From an uncultured Collinsella sp. (GTDB lineage: Bacteria > Actinomycetota > Coriobacteriia > Coriobacteriales > Coriobacteriaceae), in NCBI GenBank assembly GCA_959599635.1, contig CAUGJN010000007.1, positions 1 to 31,035 on the forward strand: 31,035 bases of DNA, given 5' to 3'. How positions within the stretch are numbered: the first letter of the stretch is position 1; every line of letters begins with the position of its first letter. Below, in pieces: positions 1 to 7,770 of this stretch. Under the pieces are notes generated by a model, which did not search any database, had not been told where the DNA came from, and saw only the letters and a list, made by a program, of their open reading frames with translations. Position numbers and translations under genes: made by a program.

Positions 1-70
1 GGGCCAGCCCGTGGGAGGCCAGGGCGCCGCTGACCGGTGGACGGCACCGAGCCGTACGCTTGAACTGCAG
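1..70 (+). other. 3' remnant of an upstream transcription unit, unidentified
   Basis: This stretch precedes a strong terminator, so it is probably the end of an upstream gene. Frame 1 reads a short Gly/Arg/Pro-rich tail (GPARGRPGRR) ending in TGA at 31-33, which would suit the basic C-terminus of a protein. In other actinobacteria rpsA (ribosomal protein S1) precedes coaE-uvrB, so rpsA is a guess from gene order only. The 3' end of a structured RNA cannot be excluded. Too little is present to identify it. Confidence 0.2.
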
Positions 71-73
71 AAG

Positions 74-101
74 GGGGAGGCCTCGCGGCCTCCCCTTTTT
101 T
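74..101 (+). terminator. Rho-independent terminator upstream of coaE
   Basis: A perfect 9-bp stem (GGGGAGGCC at 74-82 with GGCCTCCCC at 87-95) closes a TCGC tetraloop and is followed directly by six T residues (96-101). This is a textbook intrinsic terminator on the plus strand. It ends the upstream unit and separates it from coaE. Confidence 0.9.
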
Positions 102-228
102 GCGTTTTATAGATAGCTGTAATACAAGAACTCGCCTTCTTTTAGCTTGTCTTACTGTTTGGCTGTATTTTGAGTCCTTCTTTTGTATTTGCGCGATAAT
201 AACTCCCATTGGCGTTAGGGAGGACTTG

Positions 229-870
229 ATGTTTACCGTTTTTGTCTTGGGCAATATTGCTTCGGGTAAGTCGACTGCCTGCCGCTATCTCGAATCTCAT
301 GGCGCCATGCTTATCGATCTGGACGAGCTTGCCAAATCGCTGTATGTGCCAGGCTCCGATATCGTCAATGCCCTCGCGGAAGAATTTGGCTGGGATATTT
401 TGGATGAGGAGGGCGGCATTCGCCGCAGCATCCTCGCTTCTCGAGCTTTCGCTTCTCCTGATTCGGTCGCACGGCTCAATGACCTTGTGCACCCCGTTCT
501 CATTGAACAGCTTTCGCTTAGGATTCTCGATCCGGTTTGTTGTACGGTTTCATCTCCCCGTTATCCCTTTGCGGTTGTCGAGGTTTCTGCTCCGACTGGT
601 TTTGAGGATGCATTTGGCTTGGCTGATGAAATTCTGGTCATCAGCGCCCCTTTGTCAGTTCGTCGCGAGCGTGCTATTCAGCGTGGCATGGAGCCATCTG
701 ATTTCGATGCCCGTTCTGCTTGCCAGCCCGATGAGTCTGCGCTGTGCAATCTCGCTACAACGGTGATTGATAATGCCGCAGGCGATAATTCGCTCTTTGA
801 GCAGCTTGACTCATGGCTTGCATGCCATGGGTTTATAGACACTGCGAATAAGGAGGATGCCGATGCCTAA
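229..870 (+). CDS. coaE: Dephospho-CoA kinase (CoaE)
   Basis: The product (213 aa) should phosphorylate the 3'-OH of dephospho-CoA with ATP, the last step of coenzyme A synthesis in the cytosol. The N-terminus carries a P-loop GNIASGKS (residues 8-15), followed by the CoaE-type segment LIDLDELAK and PGSDIV. The C-terminal half has the lid region and a VIDNAAGD stretch resembling the usual VIDNSG motif. An open frame extends upstream to about 100, but AGGGAGG at 217-223 lies 5 nt before ATG 229, and the P-loop begins 7 residues in, so 229 is the better start. It overlaps the next gene by 8 bp. coaE next to uvrB is a common actinobacterial arrangement. The P-loop is slightly unusual (GNIASGKS rather than GxIGSGKS). 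Confidence 0.93.
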   Translation: MFTVFVLGNIASGKSTACRYLESHGAMLIDLDELAKSLYVPGSDIVNALAEEFGWDILDEEGGIRRSILASRAFASPDSVARLNDLVHPVLIEQLSLRILDPVCCTVSSPRYPFAVVEVSAPTGFEDAFGLADEILVISAPLSVRRERAIQRGMEPSDFDARSACQPDESALCNLATTVIDNAAGDNSLFEQLDSWLACHGFIDTANKEDADA

Positions 871-1444
871 GACACGTTTCTTTGCGTGGTATCGCCTTAT
901 ACCGCTGGCTGCCGTTTTTGCCTTCGGCCTTATCTCATTCGTTTACTCGTGTGCTCCTGCGGCTTTCTTTAAGCCGCTGTATCCCATTGACTACGAGGCG
1001 TATGTAAAGCAATCTAGTATTTCGCATAATCTGGATCCGTATCTGGTGTGCGCTGTCATTAAGTCGGAATCGAATTGGGATCCCGAGGCTGAGTCGAATC
1101 AGGGTGCTCAGGGATTGATGCAGCTGATGCCCGAGACTGCCCAGGATATGATCGCCAAGGGTCTTGTCGACGGTGGGGGGTATTCGGCCGACAACCTTAA
1201 CGATCCTGCTACGAATATCGAGTTTGGCTGCGCGTACCTCTCGTATCTCTTAACGTATTTCAACGGGTCGACGGATAGCGCTATTGCCGCATATAACGCC
1301 GGCATGGGCAATGTGGATGGTTGGGCGCAGCAGAGCACCTCGCTTCACAATGCGATTACCTTCCCCGAGACGCAGGCTTATCTGATTCGCGTCAATAATG
1401 CCTGGGTTCGCTATAAGACGCTCTATCCCGATCGGTTCGTATAG
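863..1444 (+). CDS. Membrane-anchored lytic transglycosylase (SLT domain)
   Basis: The product (193 aa) is a small soluble-lytic-transglycosylase-type enzyme expected to cleave the MurNAc-GlcNAc bond of peptidoglycan outside the membrane. Residues about 11-32 form a hydrophobic signal-anchor. The SLT domain follows: NLDPYLVCAVIKSESNWDP has the catalytic Glu (E69 in SES), then GAQGLMQLMPETAQ, and AYNAGMGNV near the end, all in the family order. Two ATGs are close together (857 and 863). AAGGAGG at 850-856 abuts the first but sits 6 nt before the second, so 863 is preferred. It overlaps coaE and lies 51 bp before uvrB, suggesting one operon coaE-slt-uvrB. Lack of a cell-wall binding domain suggests a housekeeping role in wall turnover. 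Confidence 0.88.
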   Translation: MPKTRFFAWYRLIPLAAVFAFGLISFVYSCAPAAFFKPLYPIDYEAYVKQSSISHNLDPYLVCAVIKSESNWDPEAESNQGAQGLMQLMPETAQDMIAKGLVDGGGYSADNLNDPATNIEFGCAYLSYLLTYFNGSTDSAIAAYNAGMGNVDGWAQQSTSLHNAITFPETQAYLIRVNNAWVRYKTLYPDRFV

Positions 1445-1495
1445 GACTAAGCCCACCTCCTGCGTATACCGCAGATGTATGAGTTAGGAGTATCC

Positions 1496-3736
1496 ATGGC
1501 GGAATTTGAAGTAGAACGCGTTGGTGGTGAACTTAAGCGCTTTGGCGTTGAGGGCGCTGAGGTGCCGTTTGAAGTCGTTTCTCCCTATGAGCCTGCAGGT
1601 TCTCAGCCTAAGGCCATTGAGTCGCTTGTGCAGGGTGTGAGGGACGGAGATCGCTATCAGGTTTTGCTGGGCGTGACTGGTTCGGGCAAGACCTTCACGA
1701 TGGCTAAGACTATTGAGGCCCTGGGGAAGCCGACGCTGGTCATGGCTCCCAATAAAACGCTCGCCGCTCAGCTTGCGAGCGAGCTCAAAGAGTTCTTTCC
1801 CAACAACGCTGTGGTCTACTTTGTCTCGTACTACGACTACTATCAGCCCGAGGCGTATGTGCCGCAAAGCGATACATATATCGAGAAAGACTCCTCGATT
1901 AACGAAGAGGTCGAGATGCTGCGACATCAGGCGACCGCCTCGTTGCTCTCTCGACGCGATGTAATCGTCGTTGCTTCGGTGTCCTGTATCTACGGTATCG
2001 GCTCTCCCGAGGACTATGCGGGGCTGGCGCCGAATGTCGACAAGAAAGTGCCGCTCGAGCGCGATGACTTTATCCATGCACTTATCGACATTCAATATGA
2101 TCGCAATGACTATGACCTAGCGCGCGGCACGTTCCGCGTGCGCGGCGATGTTGTCGACGTGTATCCGCCTTATGCCGAGCATCCGTTGCGGTTTGAGTTC
2201 TTTGGCGACGAGGTTGAGCTTATTGCCGAGATCGATGAGGTTACCGGTGAGATGCTTCGTGAGTACGAGGCCATCCCCGTATGGCCGGCATCGCACTACG
2301 TGACCGAGAAGCCGAAGGTCAAGGCGGCTCTGAAATCAATCAGTGAAGAGTGCGAGAAGCGTGTGGCCGAGCTCAAGGCGACCGACAAGTTGCTCGAGGC
2401 ACAGCGTCTGCAGCAGCGCACCGACTATGATCTCGAGATGCTCGAGACCATGGGTTTTTGTAACGGTATCGAGAACTACTCGCGTCATCTGGACGGTCGA
2501 AAACCGGGCGAGCCGCCGTTTACCCTGATCGATTACTTCCCTAAGGACATGCTCTGCATCATCGATGAGAGCCATGTGACGGTGCCGCAGATTCGCGGCA
2601 TGCACGAAGGTGACCGCTCGCGTAAGGTGACGCTGGTGGAACACGGTTTTCGCCTTCCTTCGGCACTCGATAACCGCCCGCTTCGTTTCGATGAGTTTGA
2701 GGCAAGGATCCCCCAGTTCATCTACGTTTCGGCCACGCCGGGCGACTACGAGCTGCGGGTGAGCCAGAACGATGTTGAGCAGATTATTCGTCCGACCGGC
2801 CTGCTCGATCCCAAGATCGATGTGCGTCCGGTTCGCGGTCAGATTGACGATCTTGAGGACGAGATTCGCGAGCGCGTTGCCCGCAAGGAGCGCGTGCTGG
2901 TGACCACGTTGACCAAGCGCATGGCCGAGGACCTGACCGACCATCTGCTTGATGCGGGCATTAAGGTCAATTACATGCATTCTGATACGGCGACAATGGA
3001 CCGTGTCGAGATCCTGCGAACGCTGCGCGAGGGCAAGATCGATGTTCTCGTTGGCATCAACCTGCTTCGCGAGGGCTTGGATCTTCCCGAGGTCTCACTG
3101 GTGGCAATTCTCGATGCCGATAAGGAAGGCTTCTTGCGCAACCGCCGTTCGCTGATTCAGACGATTGGCCGCGCGGCCCGTAACGCCGATGGCGAAGTCA
3201 TCATGTATGCTGACGTTGTGACCGATTCGATGAAAGAGGCCATCGAGGAGACGCAGCGCCGTCGCGAGATTCAGATGGCATATAACGAAGAGCATGGCAT
3301 TGTGCCCAAGACGGTGCGCAAGGCCATCAACGACATCTCAAGTTTTATTGCCGAGGCCGAAAAAACCGTGGGTTCCAAGGGACGCTCGAAGGGCGACTCT
3401 CTTGGCCATGGCGCATTCTATACGCCCGATGAGTCGGGCGAGGGTGGCGTGCCGGAAACGGTGGCGCCCGAGCAGACACTTGCGGAGCAGTTGGAAGAAC
3501 TGCCGCATGACGAGCTCGTGCGGATCGTCGAAACCATGGAAGAGGATATGCGTAACGCTTCTGCCGCCATGGACTTTGAGGAGGCGGCGCGCCTGCGCGA
3601 TGCCGTCGTTCAGATTCGGGCGATGCTCGAGGGTGCGTCTGAGGACGAGACGATCGAGCGCTTACGTTCGCAGGCTCGCAAGGGTTCCACGTTCGCATCG
3701 GGCAGAAAACGCCAGGGTGCACGGTTTAAGAAATAG
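1496..3736 (+). CDS. uvrB: Excinuclease ABC subunit B (UvrB)
   Basis: The product (746 aa) is the damage-verifying helicase of nucleotide excision repair, loaded by UvrA and partnering UvrC. Visible features are Walker A GVTGSGKT (residues 59-66), the beta-hairpin region with YYDYYQPEAYVP, the DEAD-like IIDESHV, helicase motifs FIYVSATPG, GINLLREGLDLPEV and QTIGRAARN, and a C-terminal UVR domain (MDFEEAARLRD) that contacts UvrC. Length is slightly above the usual 660-700 because of a Gly/Glu-rich linker before the UVR domain. ATG 1496 has TTAGGAG 5 nt upstream; the in-frame ATG at 1475 has no Shine-Dalgarno. No LexA-like site is apparent in front, so any damage induction would have to come from further upstream. 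Confidence 0.98.
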   Translation: MAEFEVERVGGELKRFGVEGAEVPFEVVSPYEPAGSQPKAIESLVQGVRDGDRYQVLLGVTGSGKTFTMAKTIEALGKPTLVMAPNKTLAAQLASELKEFFPNNAVVYFVSYYDYYQPEAYVPQSDTYIEKDSSINEEVEMLRHQATASLLSRRDVIVVASVSCIYGIGSPEDYAGLAPNVDKKVPLERDDFIHALIDIQYDRNDYDLARGTFRVRGDVVDVYPPYAEHPLRFEFFGDEVELIAEIDEVTGEMLREYEAIPVWPASHYVTEKPKVKAALKSISEECEKRVAELKATDKLLEAQRLQQRTDYDLEMLETMGFCNGIENYSRHLDGRKPGEPPFTLIDYFPKDMLCIIDESHVTVPQIRGMHEGDRSRKVTLVEHGFRLPSALDNRPLRFDEFEARIPQFIYVSATPGDYELRVSQNDVEQIIRPTGLLDPKIDVRPVRGQIDDLEDEIRERVARKERVLVTTLTKRMAEDLTDHLLDAGIKVNYMHSDTATMDRVEILRTLREGKIDVLVGINLLREGLDLPEVSLVAILDADKEGFLRNRRSLIQTIGRAARNADGEVIMYADVVTDSMKEAIEETQRRREIQMAYNEEHGIVPKTVRKAINDISSFIAEAEKTVGSKGRSKGDSLGHGAFYTPDESGEGGVPETVAPEQTLAEQLEELPHDELVRIVETMEEDMRNASAAMDFEEAARLRDAVVQIRAMLEGASEDETIERLRSQARKGSTFASGRKRQGARFKK

Positions 3737-3740
3737 CGAA

Positions 3741-3782
3741 CATGCCCCGAGTTCCCTGCGGAGCTCGGGGCATGCGTCTTTT
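3741..3782. terminator. Bidirectional terminator between convergent uvrB and FAD gene
   Basis: An 11-bp perfect stem (CATGCCCCGAG at 3741-3751 with CTCGGGGCATG at 3764-3774) surrounds a 12-nt loop. On the plus strand it is followed by CGTCTTTT. It lies between the stop codon of uvrB (plus) and the stop codon of the minus-strand FAD protein, so it probably ends transcription from both sides. The minus-strand T-run is weaker. Confidence 0.8.
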
Positions 3783-3801
3783 GCGCGCTGGAATTCGTGC
3801 G

Positions 3802-5442
3802 TTAGAGGTCTGCGATCAGGGCTTCGGCACAACGGATGCCGTCGGTGGCGGCGCTCATGATGCCGCCGGCATATCCAGCTCCCTCACCGCAAGGGTAGAG
3901 GCCCGGGGTCGACACGGCATGGCATGTTCGGTCTCGGGTGACGGTGACCGGTGAGCTCGAGCGAGTCTCCACGCCGGTAAGGACAGCATCGGAGCGGTCG
4001 TAGCCTCGTAGCTTTTTTCCAAGTAGGGGAAGTCCCAGGCGGAGCGACTCGACGATATGCTGCGGCAGGGCTTCGTCAATTGCCGTCCAGGTCACACCGA
4101 GCGGATAGGTGGGCTTTACCTTTCCGGGCGCCTTGCTGGCGCGTCCTGCGAGGAAATCTCCGACGAGCTGTGCCGGTGCGTTCCAGTTGGAACCGCCCAG
4201 GCGGTAGGCGGCCGCCTCGCAGGCGCGCTGGAGCTCGATGCCGGCGAGTGGGTCATCGTTGGGAAGGTCCTCAGGCGTGACGTTAACGAGCAGGGCGGCA
4301 TTTGCGTTGCGTCCGTCGCGGGCATTGAGACTGGCGCCGTTGACGCACAAGTGGCCCTGCTCGGAAGAGGCGGCGACAACCTGCCCGCCGGGACACATGC
4401 AAAACGAGAACACGCTGCGGCCGTTGGGAAGATGGGCGACGAGCTTGTAGGGGGCTGCTCCGAGGGCAGGATGTCCCGCCGAGGCTCCGAATTGGGCTCG
4501 GTCGATGTCGCGCTGCGGATGCTCGATGCGAACGCCCATGGCAAAGGTCTTTTGTGCGAGGACCACGTTGTGGTCCTTAAGGAGCTCAAAAATATCGCGA
4601 GCAGAATGCCCGCAGGCGAGGATGAGATGCTTTGTCTCGATTAGCTCGCAAGCGGTGTCTTGGGACGATTGGACATCAATACCGGTGATGGCGCCAGACG
4701 CGTCGATGCGAATGTCGACGAGCTTCGTTCGATAACGGACGACACCTCCGAGCTGCTCGATGCGCTGGGATATAGCGGTGACGACCGTGGGAAGGATGTC
4801 GGAGCCAATGTGCGGCTTGGCATCCCACAGAATATCGCGGGGCGCACCCGCCTCGACGAAGGTTTCGAGGATAAGGCGATGGGCGGGATTTTTGGTTCCC
4901 GTATTGAGCTTGCCGTCCGAGAAAGTCCCCGCGCCGCCCAGACCAAACTGGATATTGCTCTCGGGGTCGAGGATGCGCTCCTTTAGAAAGAGGTCGATCG
5001 CCTGCGAGCGGCGAAATGCCGGGTCGCCGCGCTCGATGAGCAAGGGCTTAAGACCTGCTTCGGCGAGCGTAAGCGCAGCGAAAAGGCCGGCGCATCCGGC
5101 GCCGACAACGACAGGGCGTTCTTGAGGTGCGTCGGAGGCGGGGGAGGGGAATGAAGGCTCATCGTCTTCTATCGCGCGTACGCGCGAGCGGTCACGCTCG
5201 GCAACGCTGTCGACCGCTTCTCGCTCGAGGTGGGGACTAGCCAGCTCAACACGAAAGCTCAGGATAAAATGGACGTCTCGTTTTTTGCGAGCGTCGATTG
5301 ACTTGCGGTGGAGCTCGATGGACTTGATCTCGGAGTCCTTGCAACGTAGGACGCGCTTGGCGACTCGCTTGCCAACAATGAGGCAGGCATTTTCATCGCC
5401 GGCTTCATCGAGCGACGCGTTGACTTGGGTGATTTCAATCAT
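3802..5442 (-). CDS. FAD-dependent dehydrogenase, COG2509-type
   Basis: The product (546 aa) is a cytosolic flavoprotein of the family of uncharacterised FAD-dependent dehydrogenases. An N-terminal domain of about 100 residues carries no obvious cofactor motif. It is followed by an FAD-binding Rossmann fold RPVVVGAGCAGLFAAL (GAGCAG at 114-119) with acidic LLIERGD after beta-2. A central GLGGAGTFSDGKL segment follows, and the C-terminal FAD motif is GLYPCGEGAGYAGGI. The physiological substrate is unknown. ATG 5442 is preceded by AAGGAG; the longer open frame to 5565 runs through the terminator hairpin and is rejected as a start. It stands alone between two terminators, converging on uvrB. Confidence 0.85.
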   Translation of the reverse strand: MIEITQVNASLDEAGDENACLIVGKRVAKRVLRCKDSEIKSIELHRKSIDARKKRDVHFILSFRVELASPHLEREAVDSVAERDRSRVRAIEDDEPSFPSPASDAPQERPVVVGAGCAGLFAALTLAEAGLKPLLIERGDPAFRRSQAIDLFLKERILDPESNIQFGLGGAGTFSDGKLNTGTKNPAHRLILETFVEAGAPRDILWDAKPHIGSDILPTVVTAISQRIEQLGGVVRYRTKLVDIRIDASGAITGIDVQSSQDTACELIETKHLILACGHSARDIFELLKDHNVVLAQKTFAMGVRIEHPQRDIDRAQFGASAGHPALGAAPYKLVAHLPNGRSVFSFCMCPGGQVVAASSEQGHLCVNGASLNARDGRNANAALLVNVTPEDLPNDDPLAGIELQRACEAAAYRLGGSNWNAPAQLVGDFLAGRASKAPGKVKPTYPLGVTWTAIDEALPQHIVESLRLGLPLLGKKLRGYDRSDAVLTGVETRSSSPVTVTRDRTCHAVSTPGLYPCGEGAGYAGGIMSAATDGIRCAEALIADL

Positions 5443-5460
5443 CGAGGTCTCCTTAGAGGC

Positions 5461-5492
5461 AAGAAAGAGGCCGTCCGGTATCCCAGACGGCC
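5461..5492 (-). terminator. Rho-independent terminator / leader hairpin between the two flavoprotein genes
   Basis: Read on the minus strand, GGCCGTCTGG pairs with CCGGACGGCC over 10 bp (one T-G pair) closing a GATA tetraloop, then comes TCTTTCTT. This is a strong intrinsic terminator after the BaiN-type gene. Because a perfect TATAAT lies just upstream (5507-5512), it may also sit in the 5' leader of the COG2509 gene. Confidence 0.8.
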
Positions 5493-5506
5493 CGAATGCG
5501 TTTTTG

Positions 5507-5512
5507 ATTATA
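5507..5512 (-). promoter_or_regulatory. Candidate -10 box (TATAAT) for the COG2509 gene
   Basis: On the minus strand the sequence is a perfect TATAAT in the short gap after the upstream gene's stop codon, about 65 bp before ATG 5442. No good -35 is visible at 16-18 bp upstream. If active, the transcript would start just before the terminator hairpin. Confidence 0.35.
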
Positions 5513-5522
5513 GACTGCGCGG

Positions 5523-6794
5523 CTATAGGCTGCTTGCAGCGCGAATGCCCGAGAGCCAGGCCCACGCAAGGTTAAAGCCTCCGCAATCGGCGTCGATGTC
5601 GAGCGCTTCGCCGCAGACGTAAAGCGGGGCGTCGACAACGCTGCGCGCGCGTAGACTGGGTGTCGAGATGCTCTCGACAGATATGCCACCACGCGTGACC
5701 TGCGCCGAGCGCTCATCGGTCGTTCCCTCGGCAAACAGCTTAAAGTGCTTGAGAATCGAGACCAGGTGGATGACATCGTTGGAGCCTGGATGGCACTGCT
5801 CGAACGCTGTGCAGACGACGTGGGAGAGTTGCGGGGCGAGCATGCCGTCGAGCCAACGGGGATCGCGGGGTGAAAAGCCGCCGAGCAGCTCAATGCGCCG
5901 GTTGAGCTGCTCGAGCAATTCGTCTTTAGAGAGGTCGGGGAAAACGTCGAGCAGGATCGTATCGCCGCGCTGGATACGACGGGAGAGGTTGAAGACAGCG
6001 ACGCCCGAGATGCCGAAGGTTCGAAACAGCACTTCACCGTCTTCGTGCCAGAGCTCATTATGATTGCGGGCGAGCGTCAAGCGGGCGCGGACGCGCAGGC
6101 CATCCAACGTCTTGAGTGCCGCCCGATCGCCAACGACCGTTGCCGATACGGGGCAGAGGATGGGGCGCAGCGAAGTGAGGGGAAGGCGAAACGTATCGGC
6201 GATATCGGTGGGGTTGCCGCCCGTGGCGATAATTACGGCATGTGCCTGCAGGGTCTCGTTCTTGCGAGGGACATCGGCGAGCGCCTTCCGAAGCGAGCGG
6301 AGCTCCGATTTTCGGTCGTCGTGCTTTTTTGCCCTGAGCGCCCGCGCTGGACGGTCTATTTGGAGTGCCCAGCCTTCGGAAGCTTTGTGCGCCGAGGTAA
6401 CGTTGGCTCCGCAGATTAAGGTGATACCTAGGCGGTCGCAAACGCTGAGAAGCGCGTCGCGCACCGATTCGGCGCGAAGGGAGCGCGGGTACAGCCGGCC
6501 TTCCTCGGAGGTTGTCATGATACCCAGCGAGGAGAAGAAACCCATAAGCTCTTGTTCGGGCTGGGGGCCCATGACGGATTCGACGAATGCAGGGTGGTTA
6601 TACCGCTGAGGATCAATCGATTCGTTGGAGAGGTTGCAGCGGCCGTTACCGGTCGCAAGGAGCTTAAGGCCGCAGGCGACATCGCGCTCAACGATGCAGA
6701 CGCTTTTGCCAGCGCGTACGGCCGTAATGGCGGCGGCGAGGCCTGAAGCCCCGCCGCCGATTACCAGGACGTCATAGAAGGCGCTCGCGTTCAC
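5523..6794 (-). CDS. BaiN/HI0933-family NAD(P)/FAD-dependent oxidoreductase
   Basis: The product (423 aa) belongs to the HI0933/YhiN flavoprotein family, which includes proteins named BaiN/RdsA. The N-terminus has a dinucleotide fold DVLVIGGGASGLAAA (GGGASG at 13-18), then the family signature KLLATGNGRCNLSN. The middle has ATGGNPTDIADTF, and the C-terminus has the second FAD motif LYVCGEALDIDADCGGFNLAWAW. Start is GTG at 6794, directly abutting the TAA of mrp upstream, so the two are translationally linked; GAGG precedes it inside mrp. The BaiN name comes from a proposed bile acid role in a Clostridium; there is no bai context here and the substrate cannot be predicted. Confidence 0.87.
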   Translation of the reverse strand: MNASAFYDVLVIGGGASGLAAAITAVRAGKSVCIVERDVACGLKLLATGNGRCNLSNESIDPQRYNHPAFVESVMGPQPEQELMGFFSSLGIMTTSEEGRLYPRSLRAESVRDALLSVCDRLGITLICGANVTSAHKASEGWALQIDRPARALRAKKHDDRKSELRSLRKALADVPRKNETLQAHAVIIATGGNPTDIADTFRLPLTSLRPILCPVSATVVGDRAALKTLDGLRVRARLTLARNHNELWHEDGEVLFRTFGISGVAVFNLSRRIQRGDTILLDVFPDLSKDELLEQLNRRIELLGGFSPRDPRWLDGMLAPQLSHVVCTAFEQCHPGSNDVIHLVSILKHFKLFAEGTTDERSAQVTRGGISVESISTPSLRARSVVDAPLYVCGEALDIDADCGGFNLAWAWLSGIRAASSL

Positions 6795-7625
6795 TTAGGC
6801 CTCGTCGGTCTCGTGCGGGGTAATAGCCTCGACGGCAGAGACTGCCTTGGGCAACATGCCATCGGGCAGCGCGGTTTCGACCTCGCCCTTATCGCAGGCC
6901 TCGGCGAGTGCCGGATTAATGGGAAGCTGTCCCAAGATGTCGAGGTTATAGCGCTCTGCGACCTCGGGGAGCTTGCTCTTGCCAAAGACCTCGATCTTCT
7001 TGCCGCAGTCGGGGCACTCAATATAGCTCATGTTCTCGACAATGCCCAGAATGGGGACGTTCATCTTCTCGGCCATGTTGACCGCCTTGGCGACGATCAT
7101 CGAGACCAGATCCTGCGGGCTCGTGACGATGACGATGCCGTCGACCGGCAGCGACTGGAAGACGGTGAGCGCGACGTCGCCTGTTCCCGGAGGCATGTCG
7201 ACCAGTAGGTAGTCGATGGGGCCCCACGAGGTCTCGCTCCAGAACTGCCTAATGGCGCCTGCGATGACCGGACCGCGCCAAAGGACGGGGTCGGTCTCGT
7301 TTTGGAGCAGCAGGTTGGAGCTCATGACCTTGACGCCGTGCTCGGAGATTTCGGGCAGCATAAGGTTGCCAAGGGCATGGACGTGGCGTCCGCTCATACC
7401 GAGCATCTTGGGGATAGAGGGACCGGTGATGTCGGCATCGAGGACGCCGACCTTGTGGCCGCGACGGGCAAGCTCGGTGGCGATGGCACCGGTGACAAAC
7501 GACTTGCCGACACCGCCCTTGCCGGAAAGCACGGCGATGACGCGCTTGACCTCGGACAGCGTGTTCTCCTCAAATTGCGACGGCGACGTTTGTCCGCCGG
7601 CGGCCTGTGCGTGTTCGCAACCCAT
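6795..7625 (-). CDS. mrp: Mrp/ApbC-family Fe-S cluster carrier ATPase
   Basis: The product (276 aa) is a cytosolic P-loop ATPase that carries and transfers Fe-S clusters. It shows the deviant Walker A GKGGVGKS (residues 35-42), switch segment DADITGPSIPKMLG, the VDMPPGTGD motif (about 143-151) and the CxxC cluster ligands CPDC (C204, C207). The N-terminus MGCEHAQ retains a lone Cys-His pair, a reduced version of the Cys-rich tail seen in some anaerobe homologues. ATG 7625 has AAAGGAG 7 nt upstream; a longer frame to 7682 has no such site. It is followed with no gap by the flavoprotein gene. Confidence 0.93.
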   Translation of the reverse strand: MGCEHAQAAGGQTSPSQFEENTLSEVKRVIAVLSGKGGVGKSFVTGAIATELARRGHKVGVLDADITGPSIPKMLGMSGRHVHALGNLMLPEISEHGVKVMSSNLLLQNETDPVLWRGPVIAGAIRQFWSETSWGPIDYLLVDMPPGTGDVALTVFQSLPVDGIVIVTSPQDLVSMIVAKAVNMAEKMNVPILGIVENMSYIECPDCGKKIEVFGKSKLPEVAERYNLDILGQLPINPALAEACDKGEVETALPDGMLPKAVSAVEAITPHETDEA

Positions 7626-7680
7626 GTATGACTCCTTTGTATATGTTGGGGCCGGGGCCCCGCGATGTGACACGAGCGTC

Positions 7681-7710
7681 ATTGTACCCTCGTTTGCGAG
7701 CGGGAGTCAT
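7681..7710 (-). promoter_or_regulatory. Candidate sigma70-type promoter for mrp
   Basis: On the minus strand ATGACT (7710-7705) and TACAAT (7686-7681) are separated by 18 bp, about 55 bp upstream of the mrp start codon. The spacing is near ideal and the -10 is one base off consensus. It would drive mrp and the flavoprotein as a two-gene operon. Confidence 0.5.
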
Positions 7711-7721
7711 TTGCGATGCGT

Positions 7722-7756
7722 TTGGGCCGAGCGTGCTTGCAATACGATGGGCCCAA
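7722..7756 (-). terminator. Weak terminator-like inverted repeat after the sulfatase gene
   Basis: TTGGGCC (7722-7728) and GGCCCAA (7750-7756) form a 7-bp perfect inverted repeat with a 21-nt loop, between the stop codon of the minus-strand membrane sulfatase and the mrp promoter. There is no T-run, so its role as a terminator is uncertain. Confidence 0.3.
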
Positions 7757-7770
7757 GCGAATGGGCGGGC

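Noticed and set aside
1..70. Possible 3' end of a 23S rRNA (GCTGACCGGT and GCTTGAAC resemble its terminal region)
   Set aside because: The intervening bases are not collinear with the rRNA 3' end and no 5S gene follows, so the likeness is probably chance. Only 70 bases are available.
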